A DNA stretch of 42,435 bases from an uncultured Eubacteriales bacterium (GCA_900547745.1 URHT01000014.1:1-42435), one strand, 5' to 3'; positions 24,097 to 33,284 are shown, counted from the stretch's first letter. Numbers and translations are program-made. The notes: a model not told the origin generated them from the letters alone.

Positions 24097-25158
24097 TCAG
24101 TGTACCAGCTTCCACACGTCGCTGAGCGTGATGACCGCCATCAGCGCCAGCAGCAGCACAAGCCCCGCAAAATGGATGTAATTCTCGTACTTGGCCGGGA
24201 TCTGCTTTTTGAACAGCAGCATCCCAATGGCGTTGATGACCAGGAAAAAGATCTTGCCGCCGTCCAGCGCCGGCAGGGGCAGCAGGTTCATCACCGCCAG
24301 ATTCACGGCGATCAGCGCCGCCAGATAGGCGATGTTCTCCACCGCCGCGCGGACGCTGCCGGCCTGCTCGCCCACCTGCGTCATGGTGGACACGATGCCC
24401 ACCGGCCCGCTGAGATCCTTCACCCCCGCCTCGCCGGTCAGCAGCATCTGCAGACTCAGCCGTACCAGCCGCACGAAGTCCACGGCGTTGTTCCATGTGT
24501 AGGACAGCTTCCGCCCCAGCGTGGCCTTCTCCGCGCCGAAGTACAGACCGTAGCTGGTATAGGACGCCCCATTCTGGTCAGTGTAGGTCTGCGGCGCCAT
24601 GGGGAAGTCCGTCAGCGTGACCTTCTCCCCATTCCGCTCCACCACCAGATCGAATACGCCGGTCTTGTTCAGCCCCAGCAGCAGCCTGATGTCGCTGTAC
24701 ACATACACCCGCTCGCCGTCGATGCGCACAATGCGGTCGCCGGTCTGTAAGCCCTCTGCGCTCTCCAGCGGGCAGCCGTCGGCAAAGTCGGTGATCACCG
24801 GCTCGTAGAACGCCTTTGCCCCGGCGTACAGCATCAGAATGATGAGCAGCCCCGCGATGAAGTTCATGGCCGCGCCCGCCGCGAAAATCAGCAGCTTCGC
24901 CCAGAAGCCCTGGTTGTTCAGGGCTGCCGGATCGTCGGAGTCCTCCTCCTCGCCCTCCATGGCGCAGAAGCCGCCCACCGGGAGCAGCCGCAGGGAGTAC
25001 TGCGTCTCCCCCTTCTGCTTTTTCCACAGGGCCGGGCCCATGCCGATGGAAAATTCGTTGACCCGCACACCGCAGGCCTTGGCTGCCATGAAATGGCCCA
25101 GCTCGTGGACGGCGATAAGCACGCCGAACACAAGGATGGCCGCTAAGATATATACCAT
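24097..25158 (-). CDS. rseP: Site-2 (RIP) zinc metalloprotease RseP
   Basis: A 353-residue intramembrane protease. The zinc motif HELGH is at residues 18-22 in the first membrane segment. A PDZ domain (~125-200, LQTGDRIVRIDGERVYVYSD) follows, and the third catalytic Asp is in LLPLPALDGGK near 300. It cuts membrane-bound regulators such as anti-sigma factors within the membrane. It is 30 bp after dxr and 11 bp before ispG, as in many Firmicutes. Confidence 0.95.
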   Translation of the reverse strand: MVYILAAILVFGVLIAVHELGHFMAAKACGVRVNEFSIGMGPALWKKQKGETQYSLRLLPVGGFCAMEGEEEDSDDPAALNNQGFWAKLLIFAAGAAMNFIAGLLIILMLYAGAKAFYEPVITDFADGCPLESAEGLQTGDRIVRIDGERVYVYSDIRLLLGLNKTGVFDLVVERNGEKVTLTDFPMAPQTYTDQNGASYTSYGLYFGAEKATLGRKLSYTWNNAVDFVRLVRLSLQMLLTGEAGVKDLSGPVGIVSTMTQVGEQAGSVRAAVENIAYLAALIAVNLAVMNLLPLPALDGGKIFFLVINAIGMLLFKKQIPAKYENYIHFAGLVLLLALMAVITLSDVWKLVH

Positions 25159-25188
25159 TGCTACAACTCCTTTATGGCGCCCCGCGCC

Positions 25189-26325
25189 TTACAGGACAGC
25201 CTCCCGGGCCAACCTGTCTGCTTCCAGTATATCCGCAAGGCCTGGCCGATATTGCAGCGTCACGCGGGAAAGCGCGCGCTCCACCAGCCGCGGGATGTCG
25301 TTGAACCCGATCTCGCCCTGCAAAAATCGCTGTACCGCCGCCTCATTGGCGCCGTTCATCACAGCGCAGGCCGTTCCCCCCGCCGCCGCGCACTGCCGTG
25401 CGATGCGCAGGCAGGGGAACGCCTCCAAGTCCGGTGCGCTGAAGGTCAGCGCGCCGCAGGTCAGCAGATCCAACGTCCTGTCCGGCGTCTCCGCCCGGTA
25501 GGGGTACGTCATGGCGTATCGGATGGGCAGCTTCATGTCCGGCGTACCCAGCTGGGCCAGCACGGCCCCGTCCCGGAACTCCACCAGCGAGTGGACGATG
25601 CTCTGGCGGTGGATCACCGCCTCCACCTGCTCCGCCGGCAGGCCGTACAGCCGCATGGCCTCGATGATCTCCAGCCCCTTGTTCATCAGGGTGGCCGAGT
25701 CAATGGTGATCTTGGCCCCCATCGTCCAGTTGGGATGCTTCAGGGCGTCCGCCGCCGTCACATGCTCCAGCTCCGCGAAGGAGCGCCCAAAGAAGGGCCC
25801 GCCGGAGCAGGTCAGCAGCAGCCGCCGTATCTCGCCGCGGTCGCGGCAGCCCTGCAGGCACTGGAAGATAGCGCTGTGCTCCGAGTCCACCGGCACGATC
25901 TCCGCTCCCGTCTCCCGGGCGGCGGCCATCACCAGCTCGCCGGCGCACACCAGCGTCTCCTTGTTGGACAGTGCGATGCGCTTTTTCTCCATGATGGCCG
26001 CCAGCGTCGGGGCCAGCCCCACGCTGCCCATCACCGCCGTCACCACCGTGTCCGCCTCCGGCAGCGTGGCGGCGGCGGTAAGCCCCTCCGGGCCCTCCAT
26101 CACCTCGATGCCGGTGCCCCGCAGACGGCCGCGCAGCTCCTTTGCGGCGGCGGGGTCATACAGCACGGCAAGGCGCGGCCTGAACTGCCGCGCCTGCTGT
26201 TCCAACAGATCCACCTGTCGATTGGCGGTCAGCGCCGCCACGGATAGTCCCAGCTCCCGCGCCACGTCCAGCGTCTGCCGCCCGATGGAGCCTGTGGCGC
26301 CCAGCAGGGATATGGTCTTTGTCAT
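25189..26325 (-). CDS. dxr: 1-deoxy-D-xylulose 5-phosphate reductoisomerase
   Basis: The second step of the MEP pathway: NADPH-dependent conversion of DXP to MEP. The NADPH-binding LLGATGSIGRQTLDV is at residues 7-21. SNKETLVCAGE and DSEHSAIFQCLQG are the metal- and substrate-binding signatures, and MNKGLEIIEA is also conserved. 378 residues is the usual length. It sits 9 bp after cdsA, in the same operon as ispG. Confidence 0.97.
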   Translation of the reverse strand: MTKTISLLGATGSIGRQTLDVARELGLSVAALTANRQVDLLEQQARQFRPRLAVLYDPAAAKELRGRLRGTGIEVMEGPEGLTAAATLPEADTVVTAVMGSVGLAPTLAAIMEKKRIALSNKETLVCAGELVMAAARETGAEIVPVDSEHSAIFQCLQGCRDRGEIRRLLLTCSGGPFFGRSFAELEHVTAADALKHPNWTMGAKITIDSATLMNKGLEIIEAMRLYGLPAEQVEAVIHRQSIVHSLVEFRDGAVLAQLGTPDMKLPIRYAMTYPYRAETPDRTLDLLTCGALTFSAPDLEAFPCLRIARQCAAAGGTACAVMNGANEAAVQRFLQGEIGFNDIPRLVERALSRVTLQYRPGLADILEADRLAREAVL

Positions 26326-26334
26326 AGATGTACC

Positions 26335-27177
26335 TCAATACAGCGGCGCCGCGTCCACGATCATCCAGATCACCGGTGCGGCAAAGATCACGCTGTCGAA
26401 CCGATCCAGCACGCCGCCGTGTCCCGGCAGCAGCCGTCCGTAGTCCTTGATGCCGTACTGCCGCTTGATGCAGGAGAAGCTGAGGTCGCCCAGCTGCCCC
26501 AGCACCGCGCCCACAAGGCCCAGCAGCACGCACCAGCCGATGTGCAGCTGCACCTCCGTACACAGAAAGAAAAAGATGCGGAACAGGATCATGCCCGCCA
26601 TGCCGCCCACAAGGCCGCTGACCGCGCCCTCCCGGGTCTTCTTGGGGCTGACCGCCGGGGCCAGCTTGGTCTTGCCGAACATCATGCCGCCGAACAGGGC
26701 CATGGCGTCGCTCATAAACGCCGCCACCAGCGGGATCAGCACCAACCCCGCCCCGTGCTCCAGCATCCGCAGCCGCACAAGGCAGCCGAGGGTCAGTGGG
26801 ATGGCGATGCCCGCCGTCAGCACGGCGCACAGCGCCGTGAAGTCCAGCTCCTCCTTCTTGCCGTGCTCCAGCACCATGCACAAAAACACCACGATCACCA
26901 GCGACGCCGTCAGCCACGGCATCAGGCCCGCTGCCGCTGTACCGGCGAAGCGCTCGTGACGGAAGTAGACGTCTGCCGTTGTGAACACGGACAGCGCCGC
27001 CGCCAGTCCCCACCAGCGCCGGGTCTTTTCCGGCGGCAGCACCGCCGCCAGCAGCTCGTGGCTGGCGATAATGCACAGGCCCATGACGAGGGCCATCGTG
27101 GCCCAGTCCGGTGCGAAGCACAATACACCCAGCAGTGCGGGGATGCCCACCGCAGCCACCAAAATTCTCTGTTTCAT
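26335..27177 (-). CDS. cdsA: Phosphatidate cytidylyltransferase
   Basis: A 280-residue integral membrane enzyme that makes CDP-diacylglycerol from phosphatidate and CTP. The C-terminal CDP-transferase signature is present: CIKRQYGIKDYGRLLPGHGG followed by VLDRFDS. About seven membrane segments precede it. It starts 9 bp after uppS and ends 9 bp before dxr. Confidence 0.95.
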   Translation of the reverse strand: MKQRILVAAVGIPALLGVLCFAPDWATMALVMGLCIIASHELLAAVLPPEKTRRWWGLAAALSVFTTADVYFRHERFAGTAAAGLMPWLTASLVIVVFLCMVLEHGKKEELDFTALCAVLTAGIAIPLTLGCLVRLRMLEHGAGLVLIPLVAAFMSDAMALFGGMMFGKTKLAPAVSPKKTREGAVSGLVGGMAGMILFRIFFFLCTEVQLHIGWCVLLGLVGAVLGQLGDLSFSCIKRQYGIKDYGRLLPGHGGVLDRFDSVIFAAPVIWMIVDAAPLY

Positions 27178-27186
27178 GCTGTCTCC

Positions 27187-27921
27187 TTACGCCTTCACGC
27201 CGCCGAAACGGCGATCCCGCTTCTGATAGTCGATGATGGCCCTGTCCAGCTCCGCCCGGGTGAAGTCCGGCCACAGGGTGTCGCAGAAGTAAAACTCGCT
27301 GTAGGCACACTGCCACAGCAGGAAATTGCTCAGCCGCAGCTCGCCGCTGGGCCGGATGATCAGCTCCGGATCGGGGATACCGGCGGAGTACAGGTGCTTG
27401 CCGAAGTTCTCCTCCGTCCAGTCCTCTCCCGCCTCGGCGCAGCGCTGCGCGGCCCGCAGGATCTCCGCCCGCCCGCCGTAGTTCAGGCAGATATTGGCCT
27501 GAAACCCGTCGTAGTGACCGCTGATCTCCCGCGTCTCCGCCGCCAGCTCCTGTAATTCCGGTGCGATGGCGGACAGGTCGCCGAAGAATTTCAGCCGGAT
27601 ATGATCCCGCTCCATGGTGTCCACAGCCTCCAGCAGATACTGCTTCAGCAGGCCCATGATGGTGCCGACCTCCTCGGCCGGACGCTTCCAGTTCTCCGTG
27701 GAGAACGCATATACCGTCAGATATTCCACGCCCAGCTCCTTGCAGTAGGTGGCGATATCCCGGAACACCTCGGCCCCCGCCTTATGGCCGGCAGTGCGCG
27801 GCAGCGAACGCTGCTTTGCCCAACGACCGTTGCCGTCCATGATAATAGCGATATGGCGGGGAAGGCGGTTTTTGTCCACCTCCCCCGCCGTATGGGGCAT
27901 TTTTCTGCGGAACAGGCCCAT
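27187..27921 (-). CDS. uppS: Isoprenyl (undecaprenyl) diphosphate synthase
   Basis: A cis-prenyltransferase of 244 residues making the C55 lipid carrier for cell-wall synthesis. The catalytic region HIAIIMDGNGRWAKQRSLPR is near residue 24. The C-terminal IIRPSGELRLSNFLLWQ and SEFYFCDTLWPDF bind diphosphate. Its ATG overlaps the frr stop by one base (TGATG), so translation is coupled. Confidence 0.96.
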   Translation of the reverse strand: MGLFRRKMPHTAGEVDKNRLPRHIAIIMDGNGRWAKQRSLPRTAGHKAGAEVFRDIATYCKELGVEYLTVYAFSTENWKRPAEEVGTIMGLLKQYLLEAVDTMERDHIRLKFFGDLSAIAPELQELAAETREISGHYDGFQANICLNYGGRAEILRAAQRCAEAGEDWTEENFGKHLYSAGIPDPELIIRPSGELRLSNFLLWQCAYSEFYFCDTLWPDFTRAELDRAIIDYQKRDRRFGGVKA

Positions 27922-28478
27922 CAGACGGACATCAGTTCCTTTTCCTTGTTGTCCAGCAGCTTATCCAGCTCCTTGCAGCTGTCGTCGGTCAGCTTCTGCA
28001 GGTCTTTCTCCACGATCTTCATCTCGTCCTCGGTGATCTCGGAGGCCTTCTGCTGCTTCTTGAAATTCTCCAGCGCGTCGCGGCGGATGTTGCGCACCGC
28101 CACCTTGCCCGCCTCGGTGTACTTGTGGATCTGCTTGACCAGCTCCTTGCGGCGCTCCTCCGTCAGCTGGGGGAAGGCCAGACGGATGCACTTGCCGTCA
28201 TTCTGGGGATTGATGCCCAAATCAGACTCCAGAATAGCCTTTTCGATGCCCTTGAGGATAGATGCGTCCCACGGTGTGATCACCAGCGTACGGGGGTCGG
28301 GCGAACCGACGGATGCGATCTGCTGGATGGGCGTGGGGGTGCCGTAATAGTCCACGCTGATGCGGTTGAGCACGGAAGCATTGGCGCGTCCGGCACGCAC
28401 GGTGTCGAAATCGCTGACCACGGATTCAATGCTCTTCTTCATTTTTTCCTCGTAGATCTTGTACTCGTCCTTTAGCAT
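27921..28478 (-). CDS. frr: Ribosome recycling factor
   Basis: A 185-residue RRF with the three-helix tail and small beta domain. Typical stretches are VSDFDTVRAGRANASVLNRI, VDYYGTPTPIQQIASV and VAVRNIRRDALENFKK. With EF-G it splits post-termination ribosomes. It starts four bases after pyrH, the usual pair in bacteria. Confidence 0.97.
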   Translation of the reverse strand: MLKDEYKIYEEKMKKSIESVVSDFDTVRAGRANASVLNRISVDYYGTPTPIQQIASVGSPDPRTLVITPWDASILKGIEKAILESDLGINPQNDGKCIRLAFPQLTEERRKELVKQIHKYTEAGKVAVRNIRRDALENFKKQQKASEITEDEMKIVEKDLQKLTDDSCKELDKLLDNKEKELMSV

Positions 28479-28482
28479 AGGG

Positions 28483-29202
28483 TTAAGCCTCCTTCACGAT
28501 CGTTCCGATTTTTTCGCCGCGCAGGGCGCGGATGATATTCTGGGGGTCTTTCAGTGCGAACACCAGCACGGGGATGTGGTTGTCCATGGACAGGCTGGTG
28601 GCGGTGGAATCCATCACAGCCAGATGCCGCTTGAGCACCTCGTCATAGGTGATGGAATCGAACTTAACGGCCTCCGCGTTTTTGGCCGGGTCGCTGTCGT
28701 ACACGCCGTCGATGTTCTTGGCCAGCAGGATGATGTCGGCCTCGATCTCCGCCGCCCGCAGCACCGCCGCGGTGTCGGTGGAGAAAAACGGGCACCCGAT
28801 GCCGCAGCCGAAGATGACCACGCGGCCCTTCTCCAGATGGCGGATGGCCCGCGCCCGGATATACGGCTCCGCCACGGCCCGGATCTCCAGCGCCGTCTGC
28901 ACCCGCACGTCCACGCCCTTCTGCTCCAGCACGTCGGCCATGGCCATGCAGTTCATGGCGGTGGCCAGCATGCCCATGTGGTCGGCGCGGGTACGCTCGA
29001 TGTGCCCCTCGCCGTCCTTCACGCCGCGCCAGAAGTTGCCGCCGCCGATGACGAGCCCCACCTGTACGCCCATATCCACACAGTCCTTGATGGTATCGGC
29101 CACGCGTCCCATCACCTGAAAGTCCAGGCCGAAGTGCTTGTCGCCGGCCAGCGCCTCGCCGCTGATCTTAATGAGTACCCGTTTGTATTTTGGCTGCTCC
29201 AT
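28483..29202 (-). CDS. pyrH: UMP kinase
   Basis: The bacterial hexameric UMP kinase, 239 residues. KRVLIKISGEALAGDK near the N-terminus binds phosphate, and GGGNFWRG and the DSTATSLSMDN region bind UMP. It makes UDP from UMP and ATP. It is first in the eight-gene operon pyrH-frr-uppS-cdsA-dxr-rseP-ispG-polC. GGGGAGG precedes the ATG. The usual upstream partners rpsB and tsf are not here; an MBL gene is divergent instead. Confidence 0.97.
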   Translation of the reverse strand: MEQPKYKRVLIKISGEALAGDKHFGLDFQVMGRVADTIKDCVDMGVQVGLVIGGGNFWRGVKDGEGHIERTRADHMGMLATAMNCMAMADVLEQKGVDVRVQTALEIRAVAEPYIRARAIRHLEKGRVVIFGCGIGCPFFSTDTAAVLRAAEIEADIILLAKNIDGVYDSDPAKNAEAVKFDSITYDEVLKRHLAVMDSTATSLSMDNHIPVLVFALKDPQNIIRALRGEKIGTIVKEA

Positions 29203-29226
29203 CGCATTGCCTCCCCATTTTTTCTC

Positions 29227-29261
29227 TAAGGTATTCTACCTTATTTCTCCGGTTTTGCATA
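29227..29261 (-). promoter_or_regulatory. pyrH promoter region with a 17-bp palindrome
   Basis: A perfect palindrome TAAGGTA-ttc-TACCTTA (29227-29243) contains the minus-strand -10 TAGAAT (29238-29233). The -35 at 17 nt is weak (TATGCA, 29261-29256). Confidence 0.5.
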
Positions 29262-29279
29262 GGGGGTAAACAAAAAAAT

Positions 29280-29307
29280 TTGTTTTTTCCCCGGCGCGGT
29301 GTATAAT
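29280..29307 (+). promoter_or_regulatory. Promoter of the MBL gene
   Basis: TTGTTT (29280-29285), 16-nt spacer, TATAAT (29302-29307). Confidence 0.6.
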
Positions 29308-29338
29308 GGGAAAAACACCGCTTCTGGAGGGAACTGCC

Positions 29339-30241
29339 ATGGAACTCAAGCACATACTGGGCCGCACATGGGCGGCGGAGGGCGCCACCGCCCTGCTGCC
29401 CGTCTACTTTCTCACCGACCGGGACATCGTCCTCATCGACACCGGCTACGCCAAGCTGGATCGTCCCGGCCTGACCCGTCTCATCGACGACAACGGCCTG
29501 CGTCTGCGGGGCGTCATCTGCTCCCACGCCCACTTCGACCACACCGGCAACGTCCGCTATCTCCAGCAGCGCTACGGCTGCCCCGCCGCCATCCAGCTCA
29601 TCGAGGCCGGCATCTCCGTGAATCCCGACAGCTACCGGGCCAACTATGTGGCCCTGACCTACGGCAAGAGCCGCCAGCTGTTTCTGGAGGAGTGCTTCAC
29701 CGCCGACGTCATCATCGGCCCGGAGGACGACCATCTGGATATGGCCGGCGCCCGCTTCGGCATATTGCAGCTGCCGGGCCACTCCGCCGGCCACATCGGC
29801 ATCGTCACGCCGGACGGCGCGGCCTATCTGGGCGACTGCCTCATCGACCACGACCAGATCGCCGCCGCCAAGCTGCCCACCAGCATGTTCATCGCCCGCG
29901 ATCTGGAGAGCAAGCAGCGGCTCCACGAGCTGGATGCCCCGGCCTACATCGTGGCCCACAAGCAGGTACTGACGGAGCGCGCCGCCTTCGACGCCCTCAT
30001 CGACGAGAATATCGCCTTCATCCACGCCAAGGAGCGGGAGCTGCTGGACGATCTTACTGACGGCATGACGTTCTCCGACTGGATCGCCGCCTTCTGCCGC
30101 CGGGAGGATATCCGCACCCACAATGAGCTGAAATTCAGCGTGGTGGAGCGGAACTTCTCCAACTTCGCCGCGTGGCTCACCGACAGCGGCCGCGTCGCCA
30201 TCCAGCGGGAGTTCTGCGCCAAGCGGTACTACCGCGCCTGA
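29339..30241 (+). CDS. MBL-fold metallo-hydrolase
   Basis: A 300-residue metallo-beta-lactamase-fold protein. The metal-binding motif SHAHFDHTGN (HxHxDH) is near residue 62, GHSAGHIG supplies the next His, and YLGDCLIDHD the bridging Asp. A helical C-terminal part follows (~200-300). The start at 29339 has GGAGGG seven bases upstream and is preferred to 29306. It is monocistronic, divergent from pyrH and ending in a shared terminator. Substrate unknown; glyoxalase-II-like or other hydrolase activity is possible. Confidence 0.9.
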   Translation: MELKHILGRTWAAEGATALLPVYFLTDRDIVLIDTGYAKLDRPGLTRLIDDNGLRLRGVICSHAHFDHTGNVRYLQQRYGCPAAIQLIEAGISVNPDSYRANYVALTYGKSRQLFLEECFTADVIIGPEDDHLDMAGARFGILQLPGHSAGHIGIVTPDGAAYLGDCLIDHDQIAAAKLPTSMFIARDLESKQRLHELDAPAYIVAHKQVLTERAAFDALIDENIAFIHAKERELLDDLTDGMTFSDWIAAFCRREDIRTHNELKFSVVERNFSNFAAWLTDSGRVAIQREFCAKRYYRA

Positions 30242-30254
30242 CGCCCCCCACCGC

Positions 30255-30293
30255 AAAAAACAGGACGGACGCTGCGCGTCCGTCCTGTTTTTT
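30255..30293. terminator. Bidirectional terminator between the MBL and DegV genes
   Basis: AAAAAACAGGACGGACGC pairs with its inverse around a tiny loop; A/T runs on both sides. Confidence 0.92.
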
Positions 30294-30299
30294 GTGTAT

Positions 30300-31196
30300 T
30301 CAGTCCATCCTGGGCCTCTCGCTGCCGTAGAAGAACACCGCCACGGTGCCCGGCCCCGCGTGGGAGCCGATGATGGTGCCGATGTCGCACAGCCGCACCT
30401 TTCCCTTCAGCTTGGGAAACCGCTCCTCGATGGCGTCAATGAGCATCCGGGCGTCCTCCGGGCACTGGGAGTGGCACACGAAGCACTTGTCATCGTAGTC
30501 CCGGCCGCCCCGGGCGCACTGTTCCATGGTGTCCACCGTGACCTCCACGGCCTTTTTCTTGCCCCGCACCTTGCTGTACGCCTTGATGGAGCCGGTGTCA
30601 TCCAGCCGCATGATGGGGCAGATGTTCAGCACCGTGGCCACGGTGGCCGCCGCGCCGGACACACGTCCCGTCCGCCGGAACTGGGTCATGTTGCTGGAAA
30701 AGAACTGGTGATGCACCTTGTTCCGGTTGTCCAGCACCCACTGGGCCACCTCGTCCAGGGATTTGCCCGCGTCCCGCAGGTCGGCGGCGCTGTCCACCAG
30801 CAGGCCATAGCCCGAGGAGGAGCACAGCGAGTCGATGACAATGAGCTTTCTGTCCGGATACTTCTGCCGCAGCTCCTCCGCCGCCAGAAGGGCGTTGTGT
30901 ACCGAGCCGGACTGCCCGGAGGTGAAGGCGATATGTAGCAGGTCGCCCTTCTGCAGCAGTTCTTCAAAGAACGTCATGTATGTCGCCACATTGATCTGGC
31001 TGGTCTGGGGCAGCTTGCCCTCCTGGATGAACCGGTAGAACCGGGGCAGCGCCTCCGGGTCGCGACCCATATCATCGTCGTACTCCACGCCGTCCACCAC
31101 ATAGGTGTAGAACAGCACCGGGATATCCCGGCTCTCCATGTAGCTGTACGGCAGATCCACGGTAGAGCAGCAGCTCAGCGTAAATTGTCTATCCAT
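30300..31196 (-). CDS. DegV family fatty-acid-binding protein
   Basis: A 298-residue DegV protein. CCSTVDLPYSYMESRDIPVL at the N-terminus and IAFTSGQSGSVHNALLAAEE in the middle carry the conserved Ser/Thr that hold the fatty-acid carboxylate. Members (FakB) present fatty acids to the kinase FakA; whether this one does is inference. GGAGGAG lies three bases before the ATG at 31196. Convergent with the MBL gene. Confidence 0.9.
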   Translation of the reverse strand: MDRQFTLSCCSTVDLPYSYMESRDIPVLFYTYVVDGVEYDDDMGRDPEALPRFYRFIQEGKLPQTSQINVATYMTFFEELLQKGDLLHIAFTSGQSGSVHNALLAAEELRQKYPDRKLIVIDSLCSSSGYGLLVDSAADLRDAGKSLDEVAQWVLDNRNKVHHQFFSSNMTQFRRTGRVSGAAATVATVLNICPIMRLDDTGSIKAYSKVRGKKKAVEVTVDTMEQCARGGRDYDDKCFVCHSQCPEDARMLIDAIEERFPKLKGKVRLCDIGTIIGSHAGPGTVAVFFYGSERPRMD

Positions 31197-31303
31197 GTTC
31201 TCCTCCATGTAATACAGAAAATTATGTTACGCAATGCGCAGGATCATCTTTCTGTTAACAGTATAACGATTTCACATTTTTGTCAATATGCGCTAACGGC
31301 GGA

Positions 31304-31332
31304 TTGCCAAAACCGCCGGAACGCGGTATAAT
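31304..31332 (+). promoter_or_regulatory. Promoter of aroF
   Basis: TTGCCA (31304-31309), 17-nt spacer, TATAAT (31327-31332), with a start codon 32 bp downstream. Confidence 0.75.
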
Positions 31333-31363
31333 GTGGCGTTATCATCTGACATAGGAGGCACAC

Positions 31364-32377
31364 ATGGTCATCATCATCAAAAAAGAAACGCCGGAGGCGG
31401 CCATCCGCCAGCTTCTGGCCCAACTGGCCGCCCTGCACGTCAAGGGCGGCTGCGTGGCCGGTGAGGAGGCCATTCTGCTGCCGCTGGTGGGCGAGACGTG
31501 GCGTCTTGACCCCAACGCGCTGCAGGCGCTGCCCTTTGTGCGGGAGGTGCGCCGTCTGACGCCGCCCTACCGTCTGGCCGGGCGCGCCGCCCACCCCGCC
31601 GATACGGTGGTGGCCGCGGGCGATGCCCGGATCGGCGGGACGTTCTGCTTCATCGCCGGACCCTGCGCCGTGGAGTCCGCGCCTCAGATCGCCGCCGTGG
31701 CCCGGTCAGTAAAGGCCGCCGGCGCGCAGGTGCTGCGGGGCGGCGTTTTCAAGCCCCGCACCTCGCCCTATACGTTTCAGGGGCTGGGTGCCGCCGGGAT
31801 AGAGCTGCTGGTGCAGGCGGGCCGCGATGCGGGTCTGCCCGTCATCACGGAGATCACTGACGCCGCCCAGCTGCCGCTGCTGGAGGACGTGGACATCCTG
31901 CAGGTGGGCGCCCGGAACATGCAGAATTACGCACTGCTGAAGGCGCTGGGCCAGCTGCGCCGCCCGGTACTGCTGAAGCGGGGGTTGTCCGCCACGGTGG
32001 AGGATCTCCTGCTGGCGGCGGAGTACCTTCTCGCCGGCGGCAACGAGCAGGTGATCCTCTGCGAGCGCGGGGTGCATAGCGGCCTGTCCGCCGCCCGGGC
32101 CGCGCTGGACGTGTCCTCCATCCCTGTGCTGAAGCGGGCCACCCACCTGCCGGTGCTGGTGGATCCCAGCCACGCGGCGGGCCGCAGCGAGCTGGTGCTG
32201 CCGCTGGCTCTGGCCGCAGCCGCCGCCGGCGCCGACGGCCTGATGGTGGAGGTACACGACCGCCCCGCCTGCGCCCTGTCCGACGGCGGCCAGTCCCTGA
32301 CCTGCCGCCAGTTTCAGGAGCTGACAAAAGCCGTTGCCGCCATCCTCCCCCATGCGTGGCGCCCCGAAGATCTGTAA
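31364..32377 (+). CDS. aroF: 3-deoxy-7-phosphoheptulonate (DAHP) synthase
   Basis: The first enzyme of the shikimate pathway, class I-beta (KDOP-synthase-like) type, 337 residues. An N-terminal ferredoxin-like regulatory domain (1-70) precedes the barrel with FIAGPCAVES (~96-105), LRGGVFKPRTSPYTFQGLG, LLKRGLSATVEDLLLAAEYL and VDPSHAAGRSELVLP. It condenses PEP and erythrose 4-phosphate. AGGAGG is seven bases upstream. It is a single-gene unit; other aro genes are not in the window. Confidence 0.95.
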   Translation: MVIIIKKETPEAAIRQLLAQLAALHVKGGCVAGEEAILLPLVGETWRLDPNALQALPFVREVRRLTPPYRLAGRAAHPADTVVAAGDARIGGTFCFIAGPCAVESAPQIAAVARSVKAAGAQVLRGGVFKPRTSPYTFQGLGAAGIELLVQAGRDAGLPVITEITDAAQLPLLEDVDILQVGARNMQNYALLKALGQLRRPVLLKRGLSATVEDLLLAAEYLLAGGNEQVILCERGVHSGLSAARAALDVSSIPVLKRATHLPVLVDPSHAAGRSELVLPLALAAAAAGADGLMVEVHDRPACALSDGGQSLTCRQFQELTKAVAAILPHAWRPEDL

Positions 32378-32388
32378 ATACGCGATAT

Positions 32389-32430
32389 AAAGCCGTCGTG
32401 CGAAGGCAACGCTCCGCACGGCGGCTTTTT
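32389..32430. terminator. Terminator shared by aroF and the VanZ gene
   Basis: AAAGCCGTCGTGCG pairs with GCACGGCGGCTTTTT (one mismatch) around a 13-nt loop. Confidence 0.85.
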
Positions 32431-32435
32431 CATTC

Positions 32436-32969
32436 TTATGGCTCCCGGCAAAGGCGCAGCAGCGGTCCGGCAAAGGGCAGGAACAGCAGATAGCCCGCCA
32501 GTCCCCCTATCGTGTTGGCGATGAGGTCGGTGATGTCCGCCGTGCGGTGTGTCGTCAGCAGCGGCTGCAGAAACTCGATGCCCAAACTCAGCAGAAATGC
32601 CGCCAGCACCGTCCGCCACAGTCCCCTCCGCTGCCGCACCAGCGGCCACAGGAAGCCGAAGGGCACCGTCATCACAACATTCAGCACCAGCTGCCGTGCG
32701 GCGTTGCCGTACCCGTTGCGCAGGTCGCGGAAGGGCTCCAGCTCCATGGGCACATAGCGGTTCCCCGCCAGCTTCGGCAGGTTCCCCAGCACCGGCAGCA
32801 GCGTCACCCCCAGCACGCAGATCAGATAGAGGAAGAACGCCGTCCGCACCGCCAGCGTCCGTCCTCCCGCCCGCCGCCAGCGGGGCAGCAGCACCAGCAG
32901 GTACACCGCCGCCAGCACCGCCAGATCCGGCAGCATCTGTAAAATTTTTCCCATATCAAAATGCGGCAT
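32436..32969 (-). CDS. VanZ family membrane protein
   Basis: A 177-residue protein with four or five membrane segments and the VanZ core LNVVMTVPFGFLWPLV, FLLSLGIEFLQPLL and DLIANTIGGLAGYLLF. VanZ confers low-level teicoplanin resistance in enterococci, but most chromosomal homologues have no proven role. I start at 32969; the longer open frame upstream has no good ribosome-binding site. Convergent with aroF. Confidence 0.88.
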   Translation of the reverse strand: MPHFDMGKILQMLPDLAVLAAVYLLVLLPRWRRAGGRTLAVRTAFFLYLICVLGVTLLPVLGNLPKLAGNRYVPMELEPFRDLRNGYGNAARQLVLNVVMTVPFGFLWPLVRQRRGLWRTVLAAFLLSLGIEFLQPLLTTHRTADITDLIANTIGGLAGYLLFLPFAGPLLRLCREP

Positions 32970-33207
32970 ACGCCCCGTCCTCTTTTGGCAATACCATGTA
33001 TGGCCCGCCGCCCCCGCAGGACGCGCGGATGCTATAGTATAAGCCGTTTCCGGAAAAAATGTCAACCGCGCCACGGAAAACTTCAGAAAAACGTAAGAAA
33101 CACCACCACACAAGCCGCCGCCTGTCTTTCCGTACGTACAGGAGGAACGCCCGCCGCAGCCGCCGGCCCGGCAAAACAAAACGTCGCTTTTTTTGCCGGT
33201 CTGCTTT

Positions 33208-33284
33208 CCTTTTTTGCCGGAAAAGCTCTACGGGGCCTTTTCCGGCAAAAAAGGAACTCCCGCCGGAGCGGGAGTTCCTTTTTT
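33208..33284 (-). terminator. Two overlapping, mutually exclusive hairpins after gdhA
   Basis: Stem A: 33208-33225 with 33237-33254, 18 bp perfect. Stem B: 33247-33263 with 33268-33284, 17 bp perfect, 4-nt loop. Both use AAAAAAGG at 33247-33254, so both cannot form fully at once. In the gdhA direction B comes first and ends in T6; A would be a second terminator. Confidence 0.85.
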
